Assembly: GCA_963930775.1 (NCBI GenBank)
Contig: OZ005697.1
Coordinates: 6,284,292-6,348,291, forward strand
DNA: 64,000 nt
Source: Cliona cf. orientalis
Taxonomy: Eukaryota; Porifera; Demospongiae; Clionaida; Clionaidae
Direction of reading: 5' to 3'
The position numbers and the translations under genes were made by a program. Positions 54,968 through 64,000 of this stretch are shown here, piece by piece. Under the pieces are notes generated by a model. That model saw only the letters and a list, made by a program, of their open reading frames with translations. It had not been told where the DNA came from and made no database searches. The number at the start of each line of letters is the position of its first letter. The stretch's first letter is position 1.

Positions 54968-57900
54968 TTATACATACTTGCATGTATATAGAGGTCATGT
55001 GTTTGTGGAGGGGAGAGGGGAGAGGAAGGGGAGGTACACTGCAAGAATAGTATCGCTATAACCCCCCCCCCCCCCCAATGTTTGATACATGTCTTACCTT
55101 GAGAACCTTTGAGCCACCGCTAGCCACCTGCTTGGAGACATTTTACAGCTGCTTGATACGCTCACTGAAGTCAGTGACCCACTGAATGACAGTCAATCCA
55201 GGTGGAACAATGTAGCGACGCCAGCTCCGAGGAATGATACCTGAACAACAAATCACAATACATAGTATCATCCTTCTATACAAATAGATTAAGTAGCTGC
55301 TCGTGCCCCCTTAGCTAACATCAGTACTGTAAGCATCAGTTTCAAAGACATCCACACCAATAACTCGGTTGGGGAAAGAAGTTTAATCATCATTTGCACA
55401 ACCATAGGGTAACATAGCCACACACGGCATATACACCTTTGGCCAAGTCACTGATCAGAGATCTCAAGTAGTTGGTCTGCTTCTTCTTGGCTTCACAGAC
55501 TAGGACAACATCAGCCAGGTCATTCCTCACCACTCGCAACAGACGAGCACCACTGTTCACCTGCAGTGTGAGACATGGATTACTGGAGTATTCTCTTCAT
55601 GAAGAATAGAGTTTGGCAAATATATCAAGCAACTCTTCATACCAACCCTCCCAAGTTAATTATGCACAATAGTGTATCAATATGTATGTATGATGACACT
55701 TTCAATATTGACCAAGCAATCCCACCTCTCTCTCAAAGAAGCGGAAGAGTGGATCTTTGATATTCTCAGCAGTTCTGACCAGCATATCAAGGACCTACAG
55801 AGTAATACATTCATGATGTATATTGTTCATAACTACTGAAAATAGGTAGTGTACCTGAGGGATCACAGAAAGCCATTCAGTGGCAGTTGTGTGCAGTGCA
55901 TGTACGCATCCAAGCTGGACGACCATCATGAACTAGCCTCTTGGGGGACTTGTCACTAAAATGATCAAAACAACATATAAAGAGATAGAAAGAGAGAGTG
56001 AGCGAGCTAGCTACATGTAGCTTACGTTGGTGTTGTTGGGATCATAGAGGAGACAGCAGTGGAGAACTCATCATCATCAAAGCTCTGCATCTTCAGCAAC
56101 TTAGCAATCATAGAGGATCCTGGATATGAACAAGTGTGGTTAAAAATCAGTAACTGTTGCATCTTAATATGTCAGATGCGTGTACCTTTGTTGGTCAGTA
56201 GCACTTTCTCTGCGTTGTTGGGTAGGCCAAGCCAGGATGGGGTCTGAGAATCAGGAAGATTCTCAATCCATTGAAGAAATTGCTCACGTCTATTGAAGTA
56301 AAATGAAAAACTTAACACTGAAATTTTTAGACTGGCTAACATATACGGACAAATAAATTCAGCAAACCTAGCCCCTGCTCATGCATTCACACCTAAACTA
56401 TATATACTACAGCCTTAACTATCTGTTGGAATCACAAAAAAATTCTTGGGGGGTGGGGGGAGTGGAGGGAGGATTGTACTATTGCAAAAATATCCCTCAA
56501 TAAACCGATGAACCTGTAGCTAGCCACCCACTGACCTGATGCCCTCTGGCATGTTGACCTTCCTGCCAGGCTGTCCGTCAAGGTTGCTCATGAGAGGGAA
56601 GGTGGAGTCAAAGCTCTGCACAGTGAACAGCCGGTTGACAAATGAGTTGAGCAGTCTCTGGTCAAAGTCATTGTCGATCCTCCCACCGTAGATGCACTGA
56701 GAGAGGAGGGTCCGCAGAGCACTCCACGGCACTTTGTCAGGGGATAGGTTGGTACGACCCTAGCAATTGATATCGGTATTATTATTGAGAGATAATGCAT
56801 GCATCAATCCAGTAACAAATTTGGCAGCATTCAGAGTAGCCATATCCTTTATACATGTGGTATGCCACATAATTGGAGTCGAATTATACATGCACATTGT
56901 CATCATAAAGTAGAGATAACAAAATTCGGAAGGGAAACATATGTTGAAAGTGGAAAGTAGTTACACTATTGCAATCTTTTTTTTAACATTTCACAAATGA
57001 TAGACTTACCTGCGCCACAGTCTCCAGCCAAATGTCCAGTGTATCACAGCCCATTCGGAGGTCAGACTCATTGAACTCGTACTTCTTAGCCCATCCGAGT
57101 GGAGCATAGCGGAGCCTCTCCTGGATGATGGCGTGGAGCCAGGCCAGCAGGAAGTAGAGCCTGGCTCTCTCGTGAGGCTCCTTGCACATCCTCGGGGCTG
57201 GCACAGTACTGAAGGTACGGATGAGGTTAGCCTTCACTCCAGGTGGGGGTTCAAAGGTGAAGATACGAGAACCTCTCAGAAGATTGACAGGCACCTTCAG
57301 GGATTAGTATAGTGACATGTGAAACAATTTATACCAGAGTGTGCACCCTTGCCAAGTAAGTGAGCAACCCTTAGGCTACCATATCATGGGTGAACACAAC
57401 TACACAATACACACACATACACATGTTAACAGACACACACGTACATGTACATGTAAACATACTCCTATTAAATTAACAGCAAACCCAACAAGAGTAGCAG
57501 CATGCACCCACACCAACCAATTACAAGAAAGGCTCCTTTGTCTGTTCAGTTGCAACCACCGATTTATCTACCTACCTTAGGGTTGATCTCCATGGTGAGG
57601 AAGAGCCTGAAGTTGGTGTGAGGAGTGAGAGAGTGGAACTTCTTCTCCAACTGTACCAGCCATTGAGGAGCAAGATGGACGTTCTTCAACAACACCCAGC
57701 GACCAGCCTTAGAGGCAGAGGAGATGGCCTTCTCAGCCAGACTGAAGCCTTCAGCAGAACCTGAGGGGAGAGAGATCAACATTATTATCAGGAAAGGTAT
57801 TACAATAATATTCTGTGACTTACCAATAGCAATGGGTGTACACTGTTTCCCCATCTGGGCCGCTAGGTCATCCACTCTTCCACTGGCATCATAGCCAGAA

Positions 57901-57996
57901 ACAGAGCACAGCAGGATGGGGGTGTTGGACTTGATCTAAAGAAACAGTAAAGGTAGGAAAAAACATGCACGCCTCTATAACATCTTTATATTCTAC

Positions 57997-58374
57997 AAAT
58001 GTAAAAACAATTAATAAAATTGAAGGATGAAGTAGGGATGGCAATGCCAAAAAGCACACAAACAAGATTTTTAGGGATAAGAGATAATCACAACCACTAT
58101 ACATCCCTACGCTTGCTTTTCTTGATTATAATATTGATGTCGACTCATGCTATCCTTGGAGTGTTCTTGACTTGTATATGGGAGAAATTAATGTTCTCCC
58201 TATCCATAGTTTTTATATTATTATTGATTATTTATGATCCCCATGCTACTCAAAAAGCAAGCGTAGGGATGTATAGTGATTGTGATTATCTCTTATCCCT
58301 AAAAATCTTGTTTGTGTGCTTTTTGGCATTGCCATCCCTACTTCATCCTTCAATTTTATTAATTGTTTTTACAC
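57997..58374. repeat. 378-bp long-armed palindrome in a dynein intron
   Basis: Two arms of about 120-130 bp, beginning TGTAAAAACAATTAATAAAA, are near-exact inverses around a loop of about 110 bp. The same open frame appears on both strands because of the palindrome. No target duplication is evident. Confidence 0.7.
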
Positions 58375-58496
58375 TTGTTTCTGTTATTTTTTATTGCATG
58401 AGTGCAACTATATACATTAAGTATAGATGGGAGGTGCCGAAGTTCGCGCGTGCGCGTAAAAGTAGTAGCCACGCCCCTCGTTAACTCGCCTAGCGC

Positions 58497-58913
58497 CAGA
58501 GGAGGTTGGCCACGCATCATGATACGTCATGTGCACGTGACAAAATTAGCATTCCTGCATAAATTAGCGACTTAGTACTGTACTTATTTCGATCGCAGAT
58601 TTAGTCAACGACAACTTTCTTAGCCCGATTTCAAATCCAGAGAGGGAGAACAGACCAACAAAGTCTTAATCAGCCTGAAATGCTGACTTTTGATTCATTA
58701 TGAACGACAACAAAGCCTCGGATCTCGCTTATTTGGCAGGGGTTGAACGGGGTTGAAAAGTTGATTTGTCAAGGCTCACCGAGTTCTTTCCAACGGCATC
58801 CTTCGCGAAACGCAGGAGTGTGCGATTGATACCTGCCATATGTATCTATACATTTTATATTGGTGCACGTGACACATTGGTGACATTTGATGACGCATGT
58901 CCAACCTCCTCTG
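58497..58913. mobile_element. 417-bp MITE with 9-bp target duplication
   Basis: The ends CAGAGGAGGTTGG and CCAACCTCCTCTG are exact inverses. The 9-bp repeat gcctagcgc lies at 58488-58496 and 58914-58922. The interior is non-coding. The 9-bp duplication again suggests a Mutator-like element. Confidence 0.75.
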
Positions 58914-59539
58914 GCCTAGCGCATAGCCGATAAAGCCGATGAGACTCTTTGCTATTATTGATTTTATCGATTATCTTTGTCGCTACTGACACTGAGTACT
59001 GAGCTGGCTATTATACTGATTGCAGAGGGCCGTGCCGCGCCCGTACGTTGAGGCCTCGAGTCTCCATATCCCAGCGCAGTATTAGTGCTGCACACGCTAG
59101 TCTCTAGCTAGGTTCGCTTTATCGCGCTCGCGCTGGCCTAGCTCGCGCGGGAGAGTCTGGCGCTTAGCTATGGCTAGCTAGGCTAAGCTTAGTAGCTTGG
59201 TTCGAGGCGCTAGCTTGCTGGCTTGCTAGCGGCGGTGGTGCGCGCCGCTGACTACAGTCACATGACTTCACCATGGCAACATATTATGAGCATGCGCATT
59301 AGATGACAAAAATGGCGTATCAGACACACCCCCTATCTTTAATGCGCCGTACACACCCACCATTACGTGACTGTAGAGATAACGCAAAACTAGTGAGCCA
59401 CTGCACTGCGCGCTACAAAATAGAGTGGATTTATATGAGAACCAAGGTGAGAATTCCAGAGAGTCTTGAGTTAGCCCTGGAAATGAGAAAGAAAGAAGAA
59501 AGAAAGAATGAGAAATGGCTATTTTTTTGAACATCTGGT

Positions 59540-59735
59540 TCTGGCATATACAATTGAGTTGATGGATGATCTTGGTCTTGTTGGATAGATAATTTGCTGT
59601 AGATTCTGATTTTGACACTTAGAAATTTCAAAAAGTTACCTATTTTGAGATATTTGGGTTTTTGTAATGTATTACATATGTGGAGTATCCGTGCCATCCC
59701 TACTTATAGAGTCTACCGACTCTATGATACACTAC
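59540..59735 (-). repeat. Inverted copy of the block at 258-425
   Basis: The sequence read on the minus strand (tagagtcggtagactctata..., then ggatggc..., acattacaaaaacccaaatatctcaaaa) matches 258-425 and 23755-23925. It shows this ~200-bp piece is a dispersed repeat as well as part of the segmental duplication. Confidence 0.6.
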
Positions 59736-60080
59736 GTATACATACTGGACATGCACAGGCATGGTAATCATAAATAACAATGTAGATATTACCAGGGCCT
59801 ACCTCATTGTTAACAATCTCAGCCAGGTTTAGCTCTTGCTCAGCACTGTGAACGAACGTCTCTCCAAGAACAGTGGCCACAAAGATGGAAGCCATAGCAA
59901 TGAGACGATCAGCTCGGAAAGCCTGGATCACCAGTAACTTGTACAGGGCTTTACCGATAGGAGCTGTGGAAAGAAATCAGTACACAGTGTCAGTGATGCA
60001 TACAAATTTGTATACGTACATAGTGTGTGCAATAATTATGATAATGATTCCCTCCATACAATATATGCTATGACATCACA

Positions 60081-60148
60081 GGTAGGACATGATATACGAT
60101 ATCAAAATATCAATGGTAGGACATGATATACGATATCAAAATATCAAT
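60081..60148 (+). repeat. 34-bp two-copy tandem duplication
   Basis: ggtaggacatgatatacgat and the following bases are repeated exactly with a 34-bp period. Confidence 0.8.
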
Positions 60149-60637
60149 GGTTGTACACTTCCACTGCCTTCTAAACTTCGCTGGAACACTGTGCTGCTGC
60201 CGCTCTTCTGATTTTAGCGTGTTTTGCGATCGCCGCTCGACTGCGAGCGATTTTCGCTATCGTCGATCGATCGACCTCGGATCACTGATCGATTCAAATC
60301 GCATCTACAACTAGCAGATCGACTGAAGTAGTACTCCTTTCGGCTTTCTTGGACTCCTCTGGCGTGTAGTTCGAGCTAGCTACGGTTTGTGAAGTTGGTC
60401 GCACCATTTGTCGCCTGCTCCACCTCCCGTTCCGTTCCCGTTTTTTTGTTGAACGGAACGGGCACGCGTTTCCGTTTGAACGGAACGGGACGGGACGGAA
60501 ACATCACCGTTTTTGTGCCTCCTACTGTACATGTAAACTCCCCATCTCTACATACAAGCACACTCACAGGCTGATAACTGCAGCAATAGATACTGCACTA
60601 GGGCATACATATACATTTGTATGTTCAATGCAAGTTA

Positions 60638-61025
60638 CCGTAGAATCCGGTTGTTAAGCACATGCGCTTACAACACACGGCAGCAAGAAAATATGCGCTT
60701 AACAAAAAGTATGCGCTTAACAGGAAGCATGCGCTTAATTAAAAGTGCTAAAACACGGTAGGCGGGGCGTGCGTAAAGAACGTGTCAAGGGTAGAAGGGC
60801 CTACAACGCTGGCCAAGAAGCAACCAGAGAGCGAAATTCTCGACGTTTTTTTCTCCAGCCCACTTCTAGCCTTCTTTCTGGGCTCATATAACCGATCGCT
60901 CGTCGTTCAGGTGGCTTGCTGGGCATATGCGCCTAATAAAGAGCGGTAAAGCTCGCACAAAACTATACACTTAATAAAAAGTATGCGCTTAACAGCGAGC
61001 AGCGCTTAACAACCAGTTTCTATGG
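60638..61025. mobile_element. 388-bp MITE, CCGTAGAA termini, TA duplication
   Basis: This is the same family as 27124-27523, including repeated tatgcgcttaac motifs. It is flanked by TA and lies in a dynein intron, ending about 24 bases before an exon donor. Confidence 0.75.
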
Positions 61026-62347
61026 TATTGTATAATATAAATACATACTTAGTTCACTCTCAGTGTCCCAGCACTCGGGCACAGAGTGCTCTGGGTTCAC
61101 AGAGTCGACCCAGTTCAAGAAATCAGCATTTCCTGATATCTGGTAGGGGAGGTTGCTGAAGCCAGGGAGTTGCTTTGATAGGTGGTGCATACACACAACC
61201 TGGACAAGGGAGGAAAAACAATTCAACCAATGAATCAAGGAATACTACATTAATTTTACTATATATAGCACAGTACAGTGGTCCATCTATACAAATTGCC
61301 TAATGATGGGTAAATATTTTGCGGTTTTCCAATTTCATCGGGGATAAAACACTTCGTGTACCTGCCACTCCTTGAACCCAATATAAACTTAAAAACTTTG
61401 TGGGAGAGTATTATCACAGCCGTCAAGTACCCACATGATTGTCTAATCTCAAAATATGTGGGTAAATTCTAGACTTAACTGTACCTGTTCCTTGGTGAGT
61501 CTTGCCATCTCTGGCACACTGACATCCATCCTCAGAGACTCCTTGCCTCGCAAAAAGTAGTCAAACTCAGCATTGTAGTCTTTCTCACTGTGCAAGCAAG
61601 CATTAGAAGCAATGGTCAATATATAGAAATTTTTTATTAGTAATATGCAATATACACAGAACAAAAGTAATACACAATTCTATGATACTGCTTTTTTCCT
61701 CTACCTTGGCATTCCCTTGAGGTGTATCCTGCAGAGCAGTATGGCCAGCACCACTCGGTCATCATGAAGCATACCACGAGCAACACGGTTGTACACAAGC
61801 TACAAAAAGACAGATAGACACATACTGATTCTGTTTCTCTTCTGAAGTTAATAACTACACCAATCATTTTCATAGATATATCAAGCATACAAATCGGAAA
61901 ACATGTTTGGAATCAGTGGTTATGCTGATGTCAGCAGATTGTCACCAGCCACTATAGAGCTACCACCCAATGCCGCTATGCTATCTGCAGTAGGGAACGC
62001 CAACAGTGCTATGGTACAAAGGTCACTGTGGAGCAAATAAACTGCAAACAACCCATATAAAAGCACACCGGGTCCCTCGGAACTAAACGACGTTTACTAG
62101 ACTGCTGCACTGAAGTTTACCTGGAAGAGGTCCTTGGTGATGATGTTGAGCCTCTTGGTGTAGTCAGTAATTCCCTTCAGACTCTTGTTAGTCAGAACAA
62201 CCTCAAACATCTCAAGAAAGAAGTTCAACGAATACTGGTACAGGAAGTGCACCTAAGGCAAGTGATAGAATCCATCTTGAATACACGTACATGTATGTAC
62301 ATAAATTTTTAATGATGACTAGGACAAAAAATGCACTAGTCATAATA

Positions 62348-62587
62348 TGTGACCAACTGTGAGAAAAGGGACCATTTGGGACTTTATGTTTGTCGTATGT
62401 AGCTTGTACTAGCATGCATAGAGGATAATGTATGTTCTGTAGGTGTATCCGCTGTATGTTGATGTCAATACGCTGATACAAGTATACTCACTACTACATT
62501 GTAGAAAGCAAGTTGGACATTGTCATGATAGAAATTGATCTTGTTTCATACTAATATGAATGGTCCCTTTTCTCATAGCAGGTCACA
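62348..62587. mobile_element. 240-bp MITE with TA target duplication
   Basis: The left end TGTGACCAACTGTGAGAAAA and the right end (ttttctcatagcaggtcaca) are inverse and continue into gggaccatt. TA flanks both. It lies in a dynein intron. Confidence 0.68.
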
Positions 62588-63704
62588 TATAGTCAATGCT
62601 TGTCGATCACTAAATGTACACATGTATGTGTGCCATAATATGAGGGTGAGAACAACCAAGCAATGAAACTACGAAGCGGGTATGACAAAGAGGCAAATCG
62701 TAATGTTCAGCTTAAAGCTCAGGTTATTATGCCCAGCATGGAGAGGCTTTGAATATAGCTATAACACATGTACATGCTGAATGTCTTTATCAGGCACTTG
62801 ATTATCAATACTGCTTCAATGGTAAGCCAGCATACTGACCTGGTTGAGTGACTCCAGTGTGAAGTACATGGATGAGCATGCGGCTGAGAGTGGCAGGTAC
62901 TGCTGGGAGACAGTCTCCACTTCAGCCATCACAACATCCGTCTCCTCCACCTTCTTCTGGACATCAGCCGCCTCACGCTTCAATCGCTCCAACTGACCTA
63001 TGATACTGCAGCAAGAGCACAATGAAGTGCATTTAAGTTTAGTTTGGTACATGTGTGTGTACATGTATACACATGCTATTCGACACCAACATCTAGCTTC
63101 AGTAAAGATACGAAACATTCAGCAATCGGTGTGATAGCTATACATACTGATTGGGGGAGGCTGGCTTCCGAACTACCATTAATTTTAGCCATTTTACAGT
63201 GTTTTTTTTATCTTTTGTCATCAGTTGCAAGAGGGTAGGATGCTGAATCAATATTAAATTTGTGGTAGAGTACAGCTAAAAAGTTGGTATGTAATAGGAC
63301 AGTGAACGTAATTCAAGAATAATGTATGTCCAGTGACCCAGTTAAGTACTATCATCGTTAACACTCCAACAAATCACAAAGGCACTGGATATCCACTTGC
63401 ATTGCTATCTGCAGTAGGGAACGCCTCTAGTGCCACGGCAAACAGAGACACTATGGAGCAATAAACTGCACTCCCCAACAAAATCTAGCTTGAAAAAAAA
63501 AACGATTATCACAATTGTGTACAGTACTGACCGATCATCATCCAGGATACGGCCCTTGACCTCATTGAGGGCCTGGAGGAGAGACTGCTCCAGGTGACGC
63601 AGACGGAGAAGAAAACAGAAAAGTACATACATTTAATATAAACACTGTTTTTTGGTCAATTATTGTATGAGGAGTAGATGTCTATAGAGGGATTCCGCAA
63701 ATCA

Positions 63705-64000
63705 ATTATTCCGCGGCACTAATTAGCTAATCGGCAGAAGTCGATATACCACGCCTACTGCCACACCCTTTGCGGGCAAAAAGGCCAACTGCTGCATGTT
63801 GTTGTATTGAAACGTGTCAAGCTTTTTTTCGAAAATGAGCGACTATTTCAAAGGTCTGAGCAATAAAGCGAAAAATCGATACAAAGAGAAGCTCCAGGCA
63901 GTCGGTCTTGGTGTCCAAGACGATCCTTACAAGCCCGAGAACGGCAGTAGGTGAAAAACGTCGACTTTGGCCGCTTAGCTAATTAGCGCCGCGTGATAAT
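63705..64000. mobile_element. Inverted-repeat element carrying a short conserved-looking frame
   Basis: The left end (ccgcggcactaattagctaa) and the window-end sequence (ttagctaattagcgccgcg) are inverse over about 30 bp, so an element of about 296 bp or slightly more fills the last part of the window. It contains the small frame at 63836. The target duplication cannot be checked because the right flank is outside the window. Confidence 0.55.
63836..63952 (+). CDS. 38-residue frame inside the terminal element
   Basis: An ATG opens MSDYFKGLSNKAKNRYKEKL, continues ...GLGVQDDPYKPENG and ends at a TGA. It is a charged, Lys-rich peptide with no domain I can name. A possible splice donor (AG|GTGAAA) overlaps the end, so it may be the first exon of a longer element-encoded protein kept in this shortened copy. 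The frame is too short to be sure it is translated. Confidence 0.35.

Larger units (their letters stand above)
53264..63612 (-). pseudogene. DYNC1H1: Cytoplasmic dynein heavy chain, C-terminal ~900 residues, with two disabling lesions
   Basis: About 21 exons with consensus GT-AG borders, read from high to low: 63612-63532, 63005-62840, 62252-62121, 61799-61705, 61587-61485, 61199-61049, 59963-59803, 57935-57824, 57760-57576, 57294-57010, 56759-56536, 56289-56186, 56119-56026, 55955-55855, 55794-55726, 55560-55437, 55240-55098, 54569-54459, 54393-54342, 54190-54094 and 53401-53264. They encode the end of the AAA+ motor ring and the C-terminal domain of cytoplasmic dynein 1 heavy chain (for example [31 protein letters not shown]-like and PAWMRT). 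The terminal TGA is at 53264-53266. A 4-base insertion (about 55897) shifts the frame, and TAA at 55143-55145 replaces a Gln codon. The first exon has no AG acceptor where similarity ends (about 63612). Either it is a recent duplicated fragment or two sequence errors are present. Confidence 0.8.

Noticed and set aside
54910-55075. Long G and C homopolymers as regulatory sequence
   Set aside because: They lie in or near CAGG-ended MITEs, as at 7817 and 37008, and may also be imprecise in length through sequencing error.
57889-58484. Hydrophobic frame found on both strands
   Set aside because: It is produced by the long palindrome at 57997-58374 and has no start context or family.

Overview
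The window looks like transposon-rich DNA from an invertebrate animal, most plausibly a marine sponge or another early-branching metazoan. The reasons are spliced genes with short GT-AG introns, dynein and GABA-B-receptor-like exons, BEL/Pao retrotransposons, Crypton-type recombinase remnants, abundant TACATGTA-type sequence and dozens of short inverted-repeat elements. The species call is inference. No bacterial operons, CRISPR arrays or rRNA genes are seen, and I did not recognise a tRNA.

Layout. About 1-7.8 kb and 23.7-40 kb are two copies of one segmental duplication. Each copy holds, in order, non-coding repeat, a dead Crypton-like recombinase, a small inverted-repeat element, an intronless proton-oligopeptide-transporter-like (POT/SLC15-like) gene on the minus strand, and exons of a cytoplasmic dynein heavy chain. 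A further transporter copy with its own flanks sits at 15.9-18.7 kb, and a more diverged fourth is at 50.5-52.3 kb. Three transporter genes are open. The third copy (28.0-30.4 kb) is dead, with a stop codon and a 498-bp inverted-repeat element inside it. The duplicated blocks were later interrupted by a degenerate 5'-truncated BEL/Pao element (7.9-12.8 kb), a 4.6-kb TTAA-flanked element with nested insertions (19.1-23.7 kb), and a complete BEL/Pao element with two identical 145-bp LTRs and one 1,831-residue open polyprotein (30.7-36.8 kb).

Right half. A dynein fragment (39.1-43.2 kb) is followed by exons of a GABA-B-like receptor ligand-binding domain (44.2-48.1 kb). The large intron of that gene holds a 2.6-kb fold-back element made of 67-bp repeats. 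Then come a broken kelch-repeat fragment, the fourth transporter, and about 21 well-conserved exons of the last ~900 residues of cytoplasmic dynein heavy chain (53.3-63.6 kb, minus strand). This last block carries a frameshift and a nonsense codon and has no visible splice acceptor at its upstream edge. On the minus strand the C-terminal dynein block precedes the stem/linker block, so the two cannot be one normal gene. All three dynein blocks look like duplicated fragments.

The main biological theme is repeated local duplication of transporter and dynein segments, plus a dense and datable population of inverted-repeat transposons. Many of these have exact target-site duplications (TA, TTAA, 5, 8 or 9 bp). 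The most unusual are palindromic elements of only 42-87 bp with 9-bp duplications, and the repeat-armed fold-back element.
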